Of a stretch of 64,000 nucleotides of DNA, positions 55,682 to 64,000 are shown in pieces. The DNA is from Vibrionales bacterium SWAT-3. GTDB lineage: Bacteria; Pseudomonadota; Gammaproteobacteria; Enterobacterales; Vibrionaceae. How positions within the stretch are numbered: the first letter of the stretch is position 1; each line of letters starts with the position of its first letter. The DNA lies in contig AAZW01000015.1 in assembly GCA_000169995.1 (NCBI GenBank), positions 39,146-103,145 on the forward strand, in the 5' to 3' direction. The notes below the pieces were generated by a model. That model saw only the letters and a program-made list of their open reading frames with translations, made no database searches and was not told the DNA's origin. The translations under genes and the position numbers were made by a program.

Positions 55682-57029
55682 GGCTCTTCTCCGCTTAGAT
55701 GAGTCTATAAACTAACAATAAAACCGCTAACACATTGATTTACAATCGCTTCCCACCTTATATATCAGTGTTGTAGTTTGTCGTTATTATCTTCCGCTCT
55801 ATTTAACTTTAAAGGCCAATCCGTACAGTCTGTAACGCTTGAAGAAAGCTCTCATTCAGTACTCGTCAAGTGCAAGCGAGATAGACGCTGTAAAGTTGTT
55901 GATCCTGAGACTGGAGCTCCGCGCACCGTCGACCACTACGTTCACCGTCGCCTGTCGGATTTACCTGTCAGTGGTCGCCCTTGCGTTATAGAAATTGAAT
56001 TGGCTCAGACAAGGGATAGGCTCGGCCGAAGGTTGATTGAAGAGGCTGATTTTGTTGATAAGGGGAGTCGTTATACAAAGAGGTTCTGTCACTTTATTAG
56101 TGGACTGTGCCGCTATATGAGCATCCACGCAGTGTCGAAGCATTTAGACATACGCTGGGAAACCGTGAAAAATATCGATAAAGCATTCCTTCTCTCTACC
56201 TTGCCTGCTTTAGAGCCTAAGAAGTTGACCAACCTTGTTCATATTGGCGTTGATGAAGTCGCCAGGGCTAAAGGCCATGATTATATGACCGTCGTTTATG
56301 ATCTCGTTTCAGGACAACTTATTTGGGTTGACCATGGGCGGACTTCAAACGTACTCATCAACTTTTTTGAACAATTATCACCGCAAACGAGAGACGGCAT
56401 CCAAGCGGTATCAATGGATATGGGGCAATCTTACCAATCAGCAGTGAGAAACGCTCTTCCGAATGCAGACATCGTTTTTGACCGGTTTCACGTTATGCAG
56501 AACTACTCTCTTCTGATAAGGAAAGAGCGTAATAAAGCGTTTAGGAAAGGAACACATGACGAGAAGAAAATGCTTAAAGGGACGCTATTTTTACTCCTCA
56601 AAAATGCGCCGAAATTAAGCGATAAGCAGTCAGATAGGCTAGATGATTTACTGGAAAGCAATAAGACTCTTTGTACGATTTATATGCTCAAAGAGCAGCT
56701 TCAAGCCTTATGGGATGAACGTAATTTTGACTTGATGATCGCAGCGCTTGATGCGTGGTGCCAGCTTGCTAAAAAGACGAGGATCTTATCTCTCATCAAC
56801 TTTGCAGACGCGCTTTGGGAGAGAAGAGTTGGGATCTGCAACTATGCAAAATATAAGCTGACGAATGCCCGAGTGGAAGCAGGGAATGTATCGATAGGTC
56901 TTCTTAGACGGAGAGCCCGAGGAGTAAGGGATACTGATTACTTTAAATTGAAGATTAGACAAACCTCAATCCTAGAAACTCACTCTACCATTTATCCGGA
57001 AATCAAGCTCATCTAAGCGGAGAAGAGCC
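55682..57029 (+). mobile_element. ISL3-family insertion sequence, copy 3 (1348 bp), no target duplication
   Basis: The ends match copies 1 and 2 exactly. The left flank is ACCTCATT and the right flank CTTCATGT, which do not match, unlike copies 1 and 2. The missing duplication points to a later deletion or recombination next to the element. The region it joins (HNH nuclease and AraC regulator genes) may therefore not have been neighbours originally. Confidence 0.93.
55778..57016 (+). CDS. ISL3-family transposase (copy 3)
   Basis: This 412-aa transposase is identical to copy 1 and starts at TTG. Catalytic segments GVDEVARAKG, SMDMGQSYQS and VEAGNVSIGLL are all present. It is intact. Confidence 0.95.
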   Translation: MSLLSSALFNFKGQSVQSVTLEESSHSVLVKCKRDRRCKVVDPETGAPRTVDHYVHRRLSDLPVSGRPCVIEIELAQTRDRLGRRLIEEADFVDKGSRYTKRFCHFISGLCRYMSIHAVSKHLDIRWETVKNIDKAFLLSTLPALEPKKLTNLVHIGVDEVARAKGHDYMTVVYDLVSGQLIWVDHGRTSNVLINFFEQLSPQTRDGIQAVSMDMGQSYQSAVRNALPNADIVFDRFHVMQNYSLLIRKERNKAFRKGTHDEKKMLKGTLFLLLKNAPKLSDKQSDRLDDLLESNKTLCTIYMLKEQLQALWDERNFDLMIAALDAWCQLAKKTRILSLINFADALWERRVGICNYAKYKLTNARVEAGNVSIGLLRRRARGVRDTDYFKLKIRQTSILETHSTIYPEIKLI

Positions 57030-57760
57030 CTTCATGTACGGCAAAGTTGGCTCTTAGATATTCAATATTAATAGTGAATCTTACTTAGACTGTTGAGCTT
57101 TACTTTTACGGTATTCACTTGGGGTCATTCCCACGACTCTTGAAAACTCACGATTAAAGTTAGACTTGGTCTGAAAACCAGAATTCATGAATATTTGCGT
57201 TATAGTATCTTGTGACAAATCCAAGGAGTGCTTGGCATGTTCTATGCGATACCCATTTATGATCTTAGAAATATTCTTTTCGTGTACCTGATTAACTGCA
57301 ATTGAAATTTTTTTTGCTGGTATGCCTAACTTTCGTGTCAGTTTTGAAAGGGTTAGCTCAGGGTCTAAGTAAAGTCTGTCTTGTCGGATTTTGGAGTCTA
57401 ACAGAGAAGTGATCTCGTGAGCCCTCTCACTGGTCATTACCTGGGAGCTGCTTGTCTCGTCATTGTGACTGATTTGTTTAGATTTTAACTCATCTGAAAC
57501 AGGCGTATTAATACCCACGACAACTACAGCTATCGATAACACGGGTAGAAGAATCAAATGTGCCGCAGTAATGATGTACAGTGAAAATCCACCTTGATTA
57601 AAAGTAAAATCTAACGACATGAGCGTGTCTACACACGCTGAAAATATCAGCATCCATCCCGCAATATTCTCCGCTTTCTTTACTCCTTCCCAATTCCCTA
57701 ACGAGACATTAATCAGTGTTGCGGTGTTTTTCAAGGTAGTTGTCATCATTTGCTTGCTTA

Positions 57761-58799
57761 TTAAGCAGCTTCTCTTTCTGGATTCAGATGAACGTCACCA
57801 ACAGGCGCACAGTTCCTGATATCACCAGACCACCGCTCAGGCTTTCGCTGTTTTGCAGCGAACAATACCTCTACACGACGCTTCAAGATCTCTTTATCTT
57901 TTCCATTGTGACGCTCTGAAGGCGTGACGTAATTTAGCTTACTGTGCTTGTGCTCGGTGTTGTACCAGAGTACGAAGGCTTCAACCCAACTTCGGCTACT
58001 ATCGAGACTTTCAAAGCCCTTTGTTGGCCAGTTTGGCATGTACTTAACTGTACGGAACAATGACTCGACATAAGGGTTATCATCACTGACTCTTGGGCGA
58101 CTATATGACGAGGTAATACCTAACTCTTCCATTTTAGCTTTGAACGTCAACGACTTCATTGGCGCACCATTATCCGAGTGAAGAACCAGCGCTTGATTAA
58201 AGCACTGCTCTCGCATCAACGTCCTTTGCAGAAGTTGTGACGCCAGCTCACCGCATTCATGCTCATACACTTCATAACCAACAATTTTTCGACTGTAGAT
58301 GTCCTCAATGACATACAGGTAATAATGTTGACCTCGAACCTTTGAGGGTAAGTAAGTGATATCCCAAGTATAGACTTGGTTCGAGTCCGTCGCTGTGTAA
58401 CTGGTTGGCTTCGCTTGCTTCTGTCTGCTCCGCTGACGACCTCGCTTGTGAAGTTGCCCCTGCGTACTCAACACTCGGTAGTAGCTCGACTCAGAGGCGA
58501 TGTACTCACTCTATCAAGCATGTCGGGACGATTTGAGTTGGAGGCAAGCTTGCGAACTCTGAGCGGTTACACACCTCGATTATCGCATCACGCTCTTCCT
58601 GCGACAGCTTATTAGCAGGCTCAGGCCTGAGGCATATTGGCCTTTTGTCAGCTTGTACTTCTCCTTGCTGATACCAGCGACGATATGTTCTCAAGTCGAT
58701 TTGAACTTCATGGCAAGCTGGCTCTAAACGACATCCACATTGCTTCGCTTCAAGGATAAGAGTCACTATGGTCTGCCTTTCATCGGTTGAGGTTAGTCG
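57761..58799 (-). pseudogene. IS3-family orfB (integrase domain), frameshifted
   Basis: The N-terminal part reads GRLTSTDERQTIVTLILEAK, entered from orfA by the usual frameshift, and continues to a stop near 58506. The integrase core is in another frame (57761 to about 58510). It includes VYTWDITYLPSK (first Asp), LVLHSDNGAPM (second Asp) and VSDDNPYVESLFRTVKYMP (Glu). One or more base changes near 58500-58515 break the link. The catalytic residues are present but cannot be made in one chain. Confidence 0.8.
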
Positions 58800-59293
58800 T
58801 CCTCTGGCTCTTCCCCGTAAAAGGCTCTCAGCTTTTTTCTTAGTACCAAGAGGGCGGCCGTTTCAGCGAGTGCTTTTTCTTTGAGTCGTAAATCTTTCTT
58901 CAACTCTTTGATTTCAAGTTTGTCAGCTTTAGCCTGCTTCTTTGCTTCAGCTTCGTGCTCTTTACTCGACTTAAACCCTTGCATACATTCGCTGCGCCAG
59001 CTTTGGATTTGCTCTGGAAAAAGACCTTTTTCACGACAATATTGGCTGAGTTCACTTTCTGTCATTGAGTAGGTTTCAGCGACAATGGCTAGTTTAGTTT
59101 GAGCAGACCACTGCTCTGATGAAGTGTTACTATTTGGCACGGCGGCTCCTGAACGTCTGAGTTGCTGGCGCCAATGATACAGGGTCGCAGTACTGATTCC
59201 TTCCTCTTCCGACACTTCTTTAACTGACATCGAATAGGGAGGTAATAGCTTCTTCAATATAGCTTCTTTTCTTTCTATTGAGATACGAGACAC
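58793..59293 (-). CDS. IS3-family orfA
   Basis: This 166-aa protein has two helix-turn-helix segments: VKEVSEEEGISTATLYHWRQ near residue 25 and SELSQYCREKGLFPEQIQSW near residue 78. A leucine-zipper-like coiled coil follows near residues 118-150 (KLEIKELKKDLRLKEKALAE). This is the DNA-binding part of the IS3 transposase. It appears intact. Confidence 0.85.
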   Translation of the reverse strand: MSRISIERKEAILKKLLPPYSMSVKEVSEEEGISTATLYHWRQQLRRSGAAVPNSNTSSEQWSAQTKLAIVAETYSMTESELSQYCREKGLFPEQIQSWRSECMQGFKSSKEHEAEAKKQAKADKLEIKELKKDLRLKEKALAETAALLVLRKKLRAFYGEEPEDD

Positions 59294-59948
59294 AATTACT
59301 CTTTATCGCCCAGACTGGTTAAATTTTAACAGTGACAACTACCCTGCCAGATAGGGGTTGTTTCTCTTGACGAAAAGCGAATTAGTGCCACTCCATAGCA
59401 AGCGTAAATTAAAGTAAGTAGTACATCTAATGGAAGTGCCAACCAAGGTTGAGATACAGCGCTAATTACGACGAATAATGGCGCAACAAAATGCTTAATA
59501 GGCAAGGTGCCTAAATCACGATTGGCATGTGCAAACGCATACCACGCAGCAACAGGAATTATGGAGGCCAGAATAGGTTGCGCGATGCTGAAAATGCTAA
59601 ATCCAAATGTCCAGCGTAAACCAACCATTGCGGTCGTGATAGCACATAATCCTAAAAACATGCTAGCGACTTTACCCTGCTGCGAAAGCTTGGCATAAAG
59701 TGATATCGCTAGTAGTCCAAGTAACATGGAAACAACGAACGGGACGGGTATCGCAAGCGTAGCAAGTCCTAGATGGATAAATGAGTTCGCACTTTCAGTG
59801 AATATCAAGGATAACTCTATGAAATACAATTGAAAACGCAATATAGACCAAAACAGGTTTAAGAACGACCTAAAACCTGTTTTGAGACGTACACACCACT
59901 TGTTCCGAGGCAAAATATCACCATCAGTCAAATTTTGAGGTGGCATTT

Positions 59949-60284
59949 ATGAAATACTATTTTTTAGCTTGGAAGCGAAGTTTAGACTTTTCTGGTTGTT
60001 CGTCCCGCAAAGAATGTTGGATGTTTCTTTTAGTACACACATTAGTAGCGATGGGATGCATTGCGGCAGATATTGCTATGAATATGACAACATGGTTCGA
60101 CACGATTTATAGCGTTGTAAGTTTCATCCCTATGCTTTCAGTAATTGTTCGTAGACTGCACGATATCAACAAATCTAGTTATTGGGTACTGGTCTTTTTC
60201 ATACCGATAGTAGGACCGTTTTGGTTAATATATTTGTTAGCTCAATCGACCAATACTAACTTCGACGTGGAGGCTTCAGCATGA
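59949..60284 (+). CDS. DUF805 membrane protein
   Basis: This 111-aa protein has RSLDFSGCSSRKECWMFLLV (residues 10-29), the DUF805 hallmark, and MLSVIVRRLHDINKSSYWVL near residues 70-89. It has three to four membrane segments. I start it at the ATG with GAGG upstream (59937-59940) rather than at the ATG nine bases earlier. DUF805 proteins are inner-membrane proteins of unknown role. It overlaps the next gene by 4 bases. Confidence 0.85.
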   Translation: MKYYFLAWKRSLDFSGCSSRKECWMFLLVHTLVAMGCIAADIAMNMTTWFDTIYSVVSFIPMLSVIVRRLHDINKSSYWVLVFFIPIVGPFWLIYLLAQSTNTNFDVEASA

Positions 60285-60808
60285 AAAAAGTAGTCATTCT
60301 ACATTTGTTTTTATCGGTCTTTGTTTCAACATCTAGCTGGGCCGAAACTATATCTCCCACAGATGGTTTTGGAACTCTGTCTGTCGACAACATGACTCAA
60401 GGACAACTCCTTTGGCTTAACGGTCGAATAGGAGATGCAATCTACTCATTTACTCTTCAAGATGGAAAGGAGTGCACTTTAAAGGTACCAGTTGCTGTCG
60501 GTCGTATCTCTGAGCCAGATTTTGGTATCAGTGAAACTGAAGGTCTAGCCATCGTCGTTATGAGCCAACGCCTCAATGACGCTCTTCTTCAAGGAAAGCG
60601 AATAAATAGTGAAGAATGGCGTTTCACCACTAAAGCGTATGATGAAAATATCGACGGGTTGATTATCAATGGAATTAGCTTTGAGGAGGGCTTCGTTTTA
60701 AACTCGAAGCGAAAATGGATTTCTTGGTTTCTAAGAGATGAGCAAAACGTTGTTTGTCATTCATCTAAATCGAGTGACTTAATAGGAGAGCCTTTCTCGA
60801 GTCAATGA
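60281..60808 (+). CDS. periplasmic hypothetical protein, co-translated with the DUF805 gene
   Basis: This 175-aa protein has a Sec signal peptide (MKKVVILHLFLSVFVSTSSWA, cut after SWA). The mature part is mostly beta strands with two Cys (residues near 67 and 159). No domain is recognised. The ATGA overlap with the DUF805 gene implies a joint function at the cell envelope. Confidence 0.7.
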   Translation: MKKVVILHLFLSVFVSTSSWAETISPTDGFGTLSVDNMTQGQLLWLNGRIGDAIYSFTLQDGKECTLKVPVAVGRISEPDFGISETEGLAIVVMSQRLNDALLQGKRINSEEWRFTTKAYDENIDGLIINGISFEEGFVLNSKRKWISWFLRDEQNVVCHSSKSSDLIGEPFSSQ

Positions 60809-60896
60809 AGGAAATGGGGTCATTGCCACACATTATTTTTTGTAAATCAAAACTAGCTAATTATCTGTGACGTGTTTGGAAGCGTAACAAACTTCG

Positions 60897-63056
60897 GTCG
60901 GGTGGACGACACTTGTTACCAAGTGCCGTCTCCCTAAGAACCCAGCGTGCAACTTTCACTGCACTGGGCTCAAGCCTCCGCTAAGGCATCGTTTGATACC
61001 CAGCAACTCATAAAGCAGTTGGAACAGGTTCAACCCAAGAATTGCGTGCTTGTCTTTTTGACTTCCGCTTAGCCAAGTATTCTTGATAGTCGGGGTCATA
61101 AGGGATTGCAGCACTTCGGATTTTCACGTGTCGTTCTATTGGCACTTTCGCAATTTGGAACAGATTGAACCGACAATCCATGTTCATAATTTTCTGCCAG
61201 CCATGAAATTGCCATTGGCCTTTTCGATTGAGAAAATACTTATGAACAACCCAATCTTTAGACTTGGTTGGATGACGTCTAACTGCCCAGTGCCATAGCG
61301 CTTGGAATAGTTTGTGGCTTACATAACCGAATACTTGTTTAGCAACGCAGTGGCGGTAGTAATTCGCCCACCCTCTGAGTTTTGGATTTATCAGTTTGAT
61401 AAGATCATTAACTGGGATGGTTGCATGCTTTTTGATAAGTTCACGTAGATTTCTCAAGAATAACAGTGTGTTGGATTTGCTCGGTTTAATGAGCAATTTC
61501 CCTTTGTACTTCCTATGGTTGAAGCCCAGAAAGTCAAAACCATCATCAATATGAGTAACCTTTGTTTTCTCTTCGGATAGGATTAACCCTCTTTCAGCCA
61601 AAAAGTCAGCAATCAACGGTTTGATATCGTTCACTAGTACTTCCTTTGAAGAGCAGGTGACCACAAAATCATCAGCGTAACCAATGAAGTTAGCTCTAGC
61701 TCCTTTTCTGAGTGCTGTGGATTTTATGCGGTGTTCTAGCCCTGCGAGGGTCATTAGCATCAAGGTTGGAGATATGATCCCTCCTTGTGGCGTGCCCTCA
61801 TCAGTATCGTAGAACAGACCTTTATCCACAAAACCAGACTTCAGCCATTGCTCTAACATTCGCTTATCTACGGTGACATTATCCATGAGCCATTGATGCC
61901 CGATTTTATCGAAGCAAGCTTTAATATCGCCCTCAAGAACCCATTTTGCTGATTTCTTCTGTGCCAAACATATAAAGCACTGACTGATGGCGTCAGCAGT
62001 GCTGCGGTTTGGCCTGAATCCATAGCTGTTGAGGTCGGCTAGTGTTTCAGAAACAGGCTCTAGTGCAAGCATGTGGAGCGCTTGTTGCGCTCTGTCTATC
62101 ATGCACGGAATTCCTAGAGGTCTGAGTTTGCCATTCTTTTTGGGGATGTAGATACGTTTGAGTGGTTTTGCTTTGTAAGTCTTGCGACTTAGTTGATTAA
62201 CCGCTTTCATACGGCGTATATCTGTGTTCCAGATAACGCCATCTATTCCAGGCGTTTTACTACCTTTGTTTTGAGAAACTCGTTTAACAGCAAGAAGTTT
62301 TGCTGAGCGAGAATGAGTTAAGAGCCACTGTAAGGATTTTACCTTGCCGTATTTCTTTTCTCTCGTTGCTTTTGCGATACGCATTTGAAGCTTTAATACG
62401 TGGGCTTCAGCGGATTTCCAGTCGATAGACTGCCACTGAGCACCGTCAGAAGATGCACTAATCTCTGTCGAGATCATCATTTGCTTTTCTCCTTAAATAA
62501 AGTTCTTCAAATTCTCTCGCAATGGGAGACCAGTCGGAAGTGGGCTCACTTTCGTGATCAGGCATTAACCTGTATCTGCATCATTACAATGCAGCTTTCG
62601 CTTTTTCCGACCTCCTTTACCCGTATCACTATCGGCCACAAAGGCTTTCCCATAGGGAGTAATACGGGCTTACCCTGTTCCGTATGTCACGTAGAATATC
62701 AGGTTAGATGCCCACTCTAGTGCGGGGAGCATATCGATCACGAAAGAGCATTGCCCAATCCCTTTCCAGCTCCCGTTGCCTTTTGGCTACAGCGTAATAA
62801 CCACTTCCGCTGTTTCAACGTATAACGCACCTTACGTGGATTCACTTACGTTCATCATACTGACTACCTAGCACTCACCCGATTTGTGGTTATCAGGAGG
62901 ATCTTCTTCTCACGATTCAAATCCCGAACGGGATATTCCCGCTCTTCGTTACATTGTCTGAGCCGCTGCTTTATTCAGGCTCATAGGTTCATCTGGTGAT
63001 ACAGATGGTTCACTCATAAAGCGGTGAACAACGCTTCATACGACTTCAGGTCGCAC
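60897..63056 (-). mobile_element. group II intron (about 2.16 kb)
   Basis: On the minus strand the 5' end reads GTGCGACC, matching the group II consensus GTGYG. Domain V is at 60938-60971: GAGCC and GGTTC pair around the GTGCAGTGAAAGTTGCAC core. A domain VI stem (GGCACTTG-GTAA-CAAGTGTC) lies at about 60903-60932, and the intron then ends in AC at 60897. The reverse transcriptase gene is inside. Just outside the 5' end lies a long hairpin (63060-63099). Confidence 0.85.
61008..62480 (-). CDS. ltrA: group II intron reverse transcriptase/maturase
   Basis: This 490-aa protein has RT segments KLRPLGIPCMIDRAQQ, SYGFRPNRSTADAI, LEGDIKACFDKIGHQWLM, DEGTPQGGIISPTL and the catalytic FIGYADDFVV near residue 268. 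The maturase (X) domain follows near 350-440 with LRGWANYYRH. The C-terminal tail HVKIRSAAIPYDPDYQEYLA is like that of introns whose protein normally ends with an HNH endonuclease. No HNH is present, so spread would rely on the RT alone. It is otherwise full length. Confidence 0.95.
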   Translation of the reverse strand: MMISTEISASSDGAQWQSIDWKSAEAHVLKLQMRIAKATREKKYGKVKSLQWLLTHSRSAKLLAVKRVSQNKGSKTPGIDGVIWNTDIRRMKAVNQLSRKTYKAKPLKRIYIPKKNGKLRPLGIPCMIDRAQQALHMLALEPVSETLADLNSYGFRPNRSTADAISQCFICLAQKKSAKWVLEGDIKACFDKIGHQWLMDNVTVDKRMLEQWLKSGFVDKGLFYDTDEGTPQGGIISPTLMLMTLAGLEHRIKSTALRKGARANFIGYADDFVVTCSSKEVLVNDIKPLIADFLAERGLILSEEKTKVTHIDDGFDFLGFNHRKYKGKLLIKPSKSNTLLFLRNLRELIKKHATIPVNDLIKLINPKLRGWANYYRHCVAKQVFGYVSHKLFQALWHWAVRRHPTKSKDWVVHKYFLNRKGQWQFHGWQKIMNMDCRFNLFQIAKVPIERHVKIRSAAIPYDPDYQEYLAKRKSKRQARNSWVEPVPTAL

Positions 63057-63059
63057 GGG

Positions 63060-63099
63060 CAAAGACGTGTTTGCCGAGATCGGCATCAGCACGTCTTTG
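63060..63099. other. long hairpin flanking the group II intron 5' end
   Basis: CAAAGACGTG pairs with CACGTCTTTG (63060-63069, 63090-63099), and GCCGA with TCGGC inside it. The intron begins 4 bases from the stem. No T-run follows on the minus strand, so it is not a standard terminator. Some group II introns insert beside terminator or attC hairpins, which may explain the position. The rest of 63057-63313 shows no gene. Confidence 0.6.
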
Positions 63100-63392
63100 G
63101 ACATTTTTGAGTTAAAGCTTTAACTCTAACGTGGTCGTTTTGGATAAAGATTTCTATGGGTTAACGGCCTGTTATAAGTTTGCTAGATGATGAAAACTTT
63201 TAAACCTATGAGGGGGAATAACTTCTGCATTCGAATTATAGAAAGTATTAGCACTTTCACCAGCATCTAATTCTGACTCACCATCCACCATCAGTTTCAG
63301 AAAGAACAAAGGTAAGCGTCTTTAAATCGACTCATTCAATCCTTTCAATAAACGTCGTAACCTTTAACTTTGATCGTTAAAGGTACTCGAAA

Positions 63393-63746
63393 ATGTCTCA
63401 GCATAGATCTCAACAGGAATGGCTACGCCTTGTGCAGAAGTATTACAATAGTGAGCAGTCTGCCGCTCAGTTTTGTTTAGAGCACAATCTTCATCCAAAA
63501 ACGTTTGACAACAACCGTCGCAAACTACAGCACTTAGTCAACCTGCCTAAAAAACGAGAAGATTCACTTTCTGAATTCGTTGTCGTTGAAAAAATAGCCA
63601 AGCCAAAGACCAAAACCGAGCAACGGCCTCCCTCTACGTTACCTACGGAATTACGGCTTGAAGCGGGGGCGTGCTCTCTTCATGTGCCTCGTGATGTAGC
63701 ACCTCAGTGGCTCGGCCTTCTATTGAAGGAGCTTGCTGTTGTATGA
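63393..63746 (+). CDS. tnpA: IS66-family TnpA accessory protein
   Basis: This 117-aa protein has an IS66 orf1-type N-terminus (EWLRLVQKYYNSEQSAAQFC and NLHPKTFDNNRRKL), a helix-turn-helix. The C-terminal part is less conserved. Its stop overlaps the tnpB start (ATGA), the usual coupled arrangement. Confidence 0.85.
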   Translation: MSQHRSQQEWLRLVQKYYNSEQSAAQFCLEHNLHPKTFDNNRRKLQHLVNLPKKREDSLSEFVVVEKIAKPKTKTEQRPPSTLPTELRLEAGACSLHVPRDVAPQWLGLLLKELAVV

Positions 63747-64000
63747 AAATGTTCCCTGATATCTCTGTTATCTATCTCCACAAGGCGCCCGTCGATTTTA
63801 GAAAGGGCATTAACGGCTTGAGCTTTATTGTTGAACAGAATATGAACCTTAATCCCTTCTCCGAAGCGCTATTCGTCTTCTGTAATCGCACGCGGGATAA
63901 GCTCAAAGTTCTCTACTGGCAGCGTAATGGCTTTTGCCTCTGGCAAAAGCGACTCGAAAAAGACAAGTTCGCTTGGCCAGGGAAAACCCTCTCATTAACT
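63743..64000 (+). CDS. tnpB: IS66-family TnpB accessory protein (partial)
   Basis: The frame starts at the ATG overlapping the tnpA stop and stays open to the window end (86 codons). It reads MKMFPDISVIYLHKAPVDFR, then FCNRTRDKLKVLYWQRNGFC, which is the IS66 orf2 core. The C-terminus is outside the window. Confidence 0.9.
   Translation, partial: MKMFPDISVIYLHKAPVDFRKGINGLSFIVEQNMNLNPFSEALFVFCNRTRDKLKVLYWQRNGFCLWQKRLEKDKFAWPGKTLSLT

Larger units (their letters stand above)
57737..59341 (-). mobile_element. IS3-family element, degenerate (about 1.6 kb)
   Basis: Inverted ends TAGTTGTCA and TGACAACTA bound it, extendable to GGTAGTTGTCA and its complement at 57735 and 59343. It carries orfA and a frameshifted orfB. 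No direct target duplication can be recognised, so the limits are approximate to a few bases. It is unlikely to move on its own. Confidence 0.75.
57081..59946 (-). pseudogene. AraC-type membrane regulator gene split by IS3-type element
   Basis: The 5' part (about 59342-59946) encodes several membrane segments, ending IRFSSRETTPIWQGS. The 3' part (57081-57736) encodes one or two more segments and a C-terminal AraC-type helix-turn-helix (YLDPELTLSKLTRKLGIPAK, SGFQTKSNFNREFSRVVGMT). Together they have the layout of membrane-bound AraC-family regulators of about 350 aa. The IS3-type element separates them. The exact rejoined sequence is uncertain because no direct target duplication is seen. The 3' part alone could still be translated from 57749 and bind DNA. 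Confidence 0.75.
63314..64000 (+). mobile_element. IS66-family element, left part (runs off the window)
   Basis: The left end begins GTAAGCGTCTTTAAATCG; GTAAGCG is the characteristic IS66 terminal sequence. tnpA and the start of tnpB follow in the usual order. The large transposase gene and the right end lie beyond the window. Confidence 0.85.

Overview
The window is accessory DNA from a gamma-proteobacterium, most likely a member of the Vibrionaceae, and most likely part of a conjugative plasmid or a cointegrate or island derived from one. The basis is an F-type transfer module (coupling protein plus MOBF relaxase), a Tyr tRNA-like gene, two F-like nic sites, no chromosomal housekeeping genes, and a very heavy load of insertion sequences. 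The genus assignment is inference. No rep, par or type IV secretion genes are present, so the replicon type cannot be read from this window.

Layout. 0-6.3 kb: alpha/beta hydrolase, a hypothetical gene, a Fis-like regulator, the coupling protein TraD, and a YafO-like toxin gene with an odd partner. 7-15.5 kb: TraI relaxase-helicase, a small protein of TrwA size, ISAs1 copy A, and oriT-like site A (14775-14820). 15.5-21.7 kb: a small gene split by IS256 and an AbrB-family membrane protein gene split by an ISL3-type element, then a second ISL3 copy. 21.8-32.2 kb: a damaged defence locus on the minus strand (HsdR, SIR2 protein, a nuclease-like hypothetical, a truncated HsdS, no HsdM), next to a divergent AAA_13 ATPase gene cut by both an IS5/IS903-type element and ISAs1 copy B. 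32.5-42.7 kb: a compact five-gene minus-strand operon with a 2344-aa SpvB/VCBS/Rhs protein, an Lnt-like apolipoprotein N-acyltransferase, a lipoprotein and two small membrane proteins. 43.3-47.1 kb: LysE exporter, IS remnant, and two overlapping tyrosine recombinase genes. 47.2-51.8 kb: oriT-like site B followed by what looks like a conjugative leading region (lytic transglycosylase, three small genes, a long hairpin, an Rpn nuclease). 51.9-57 kb: tRNA-Tyr-like gene, fused C5/N6 DNA methyltransferase with a convergent HNH endonuclease, ISL3 copy 3. 57-64 kb: AraC-type membrane regulator gene split by a dead IS3 element, a DUF805 gene with a periplasmic partner, a group II intron, and the start of an IS66 element.

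How the genes work together. TraD and TraI would process an oriT. Two sites share the same flanks (CAGACAACCAT on one side, CGTGGTGTGTGG on the other) but have different, perfectly paired hairpin stems. Site A lies beside traI. Site B lies beside the tandem integrases and a leading-region-like gene set read back toward oriT from a 16-bp-stem hairpin, the arrangement expected for a single-strand (Frpo-like) promoter. The rest is cargo: restriction and defence genes, several now broken, and the SpvB/Rhs-Lnt operon, which is the best candidate for an undescribed system.

The mobile elements were delimited from their terminal repeats and target duplications. Removing them restores open frames for three split genes: the small protein (64 aa), the AbrB-family protein (334 aa) and the AAA_13 ATPase (748 aa).
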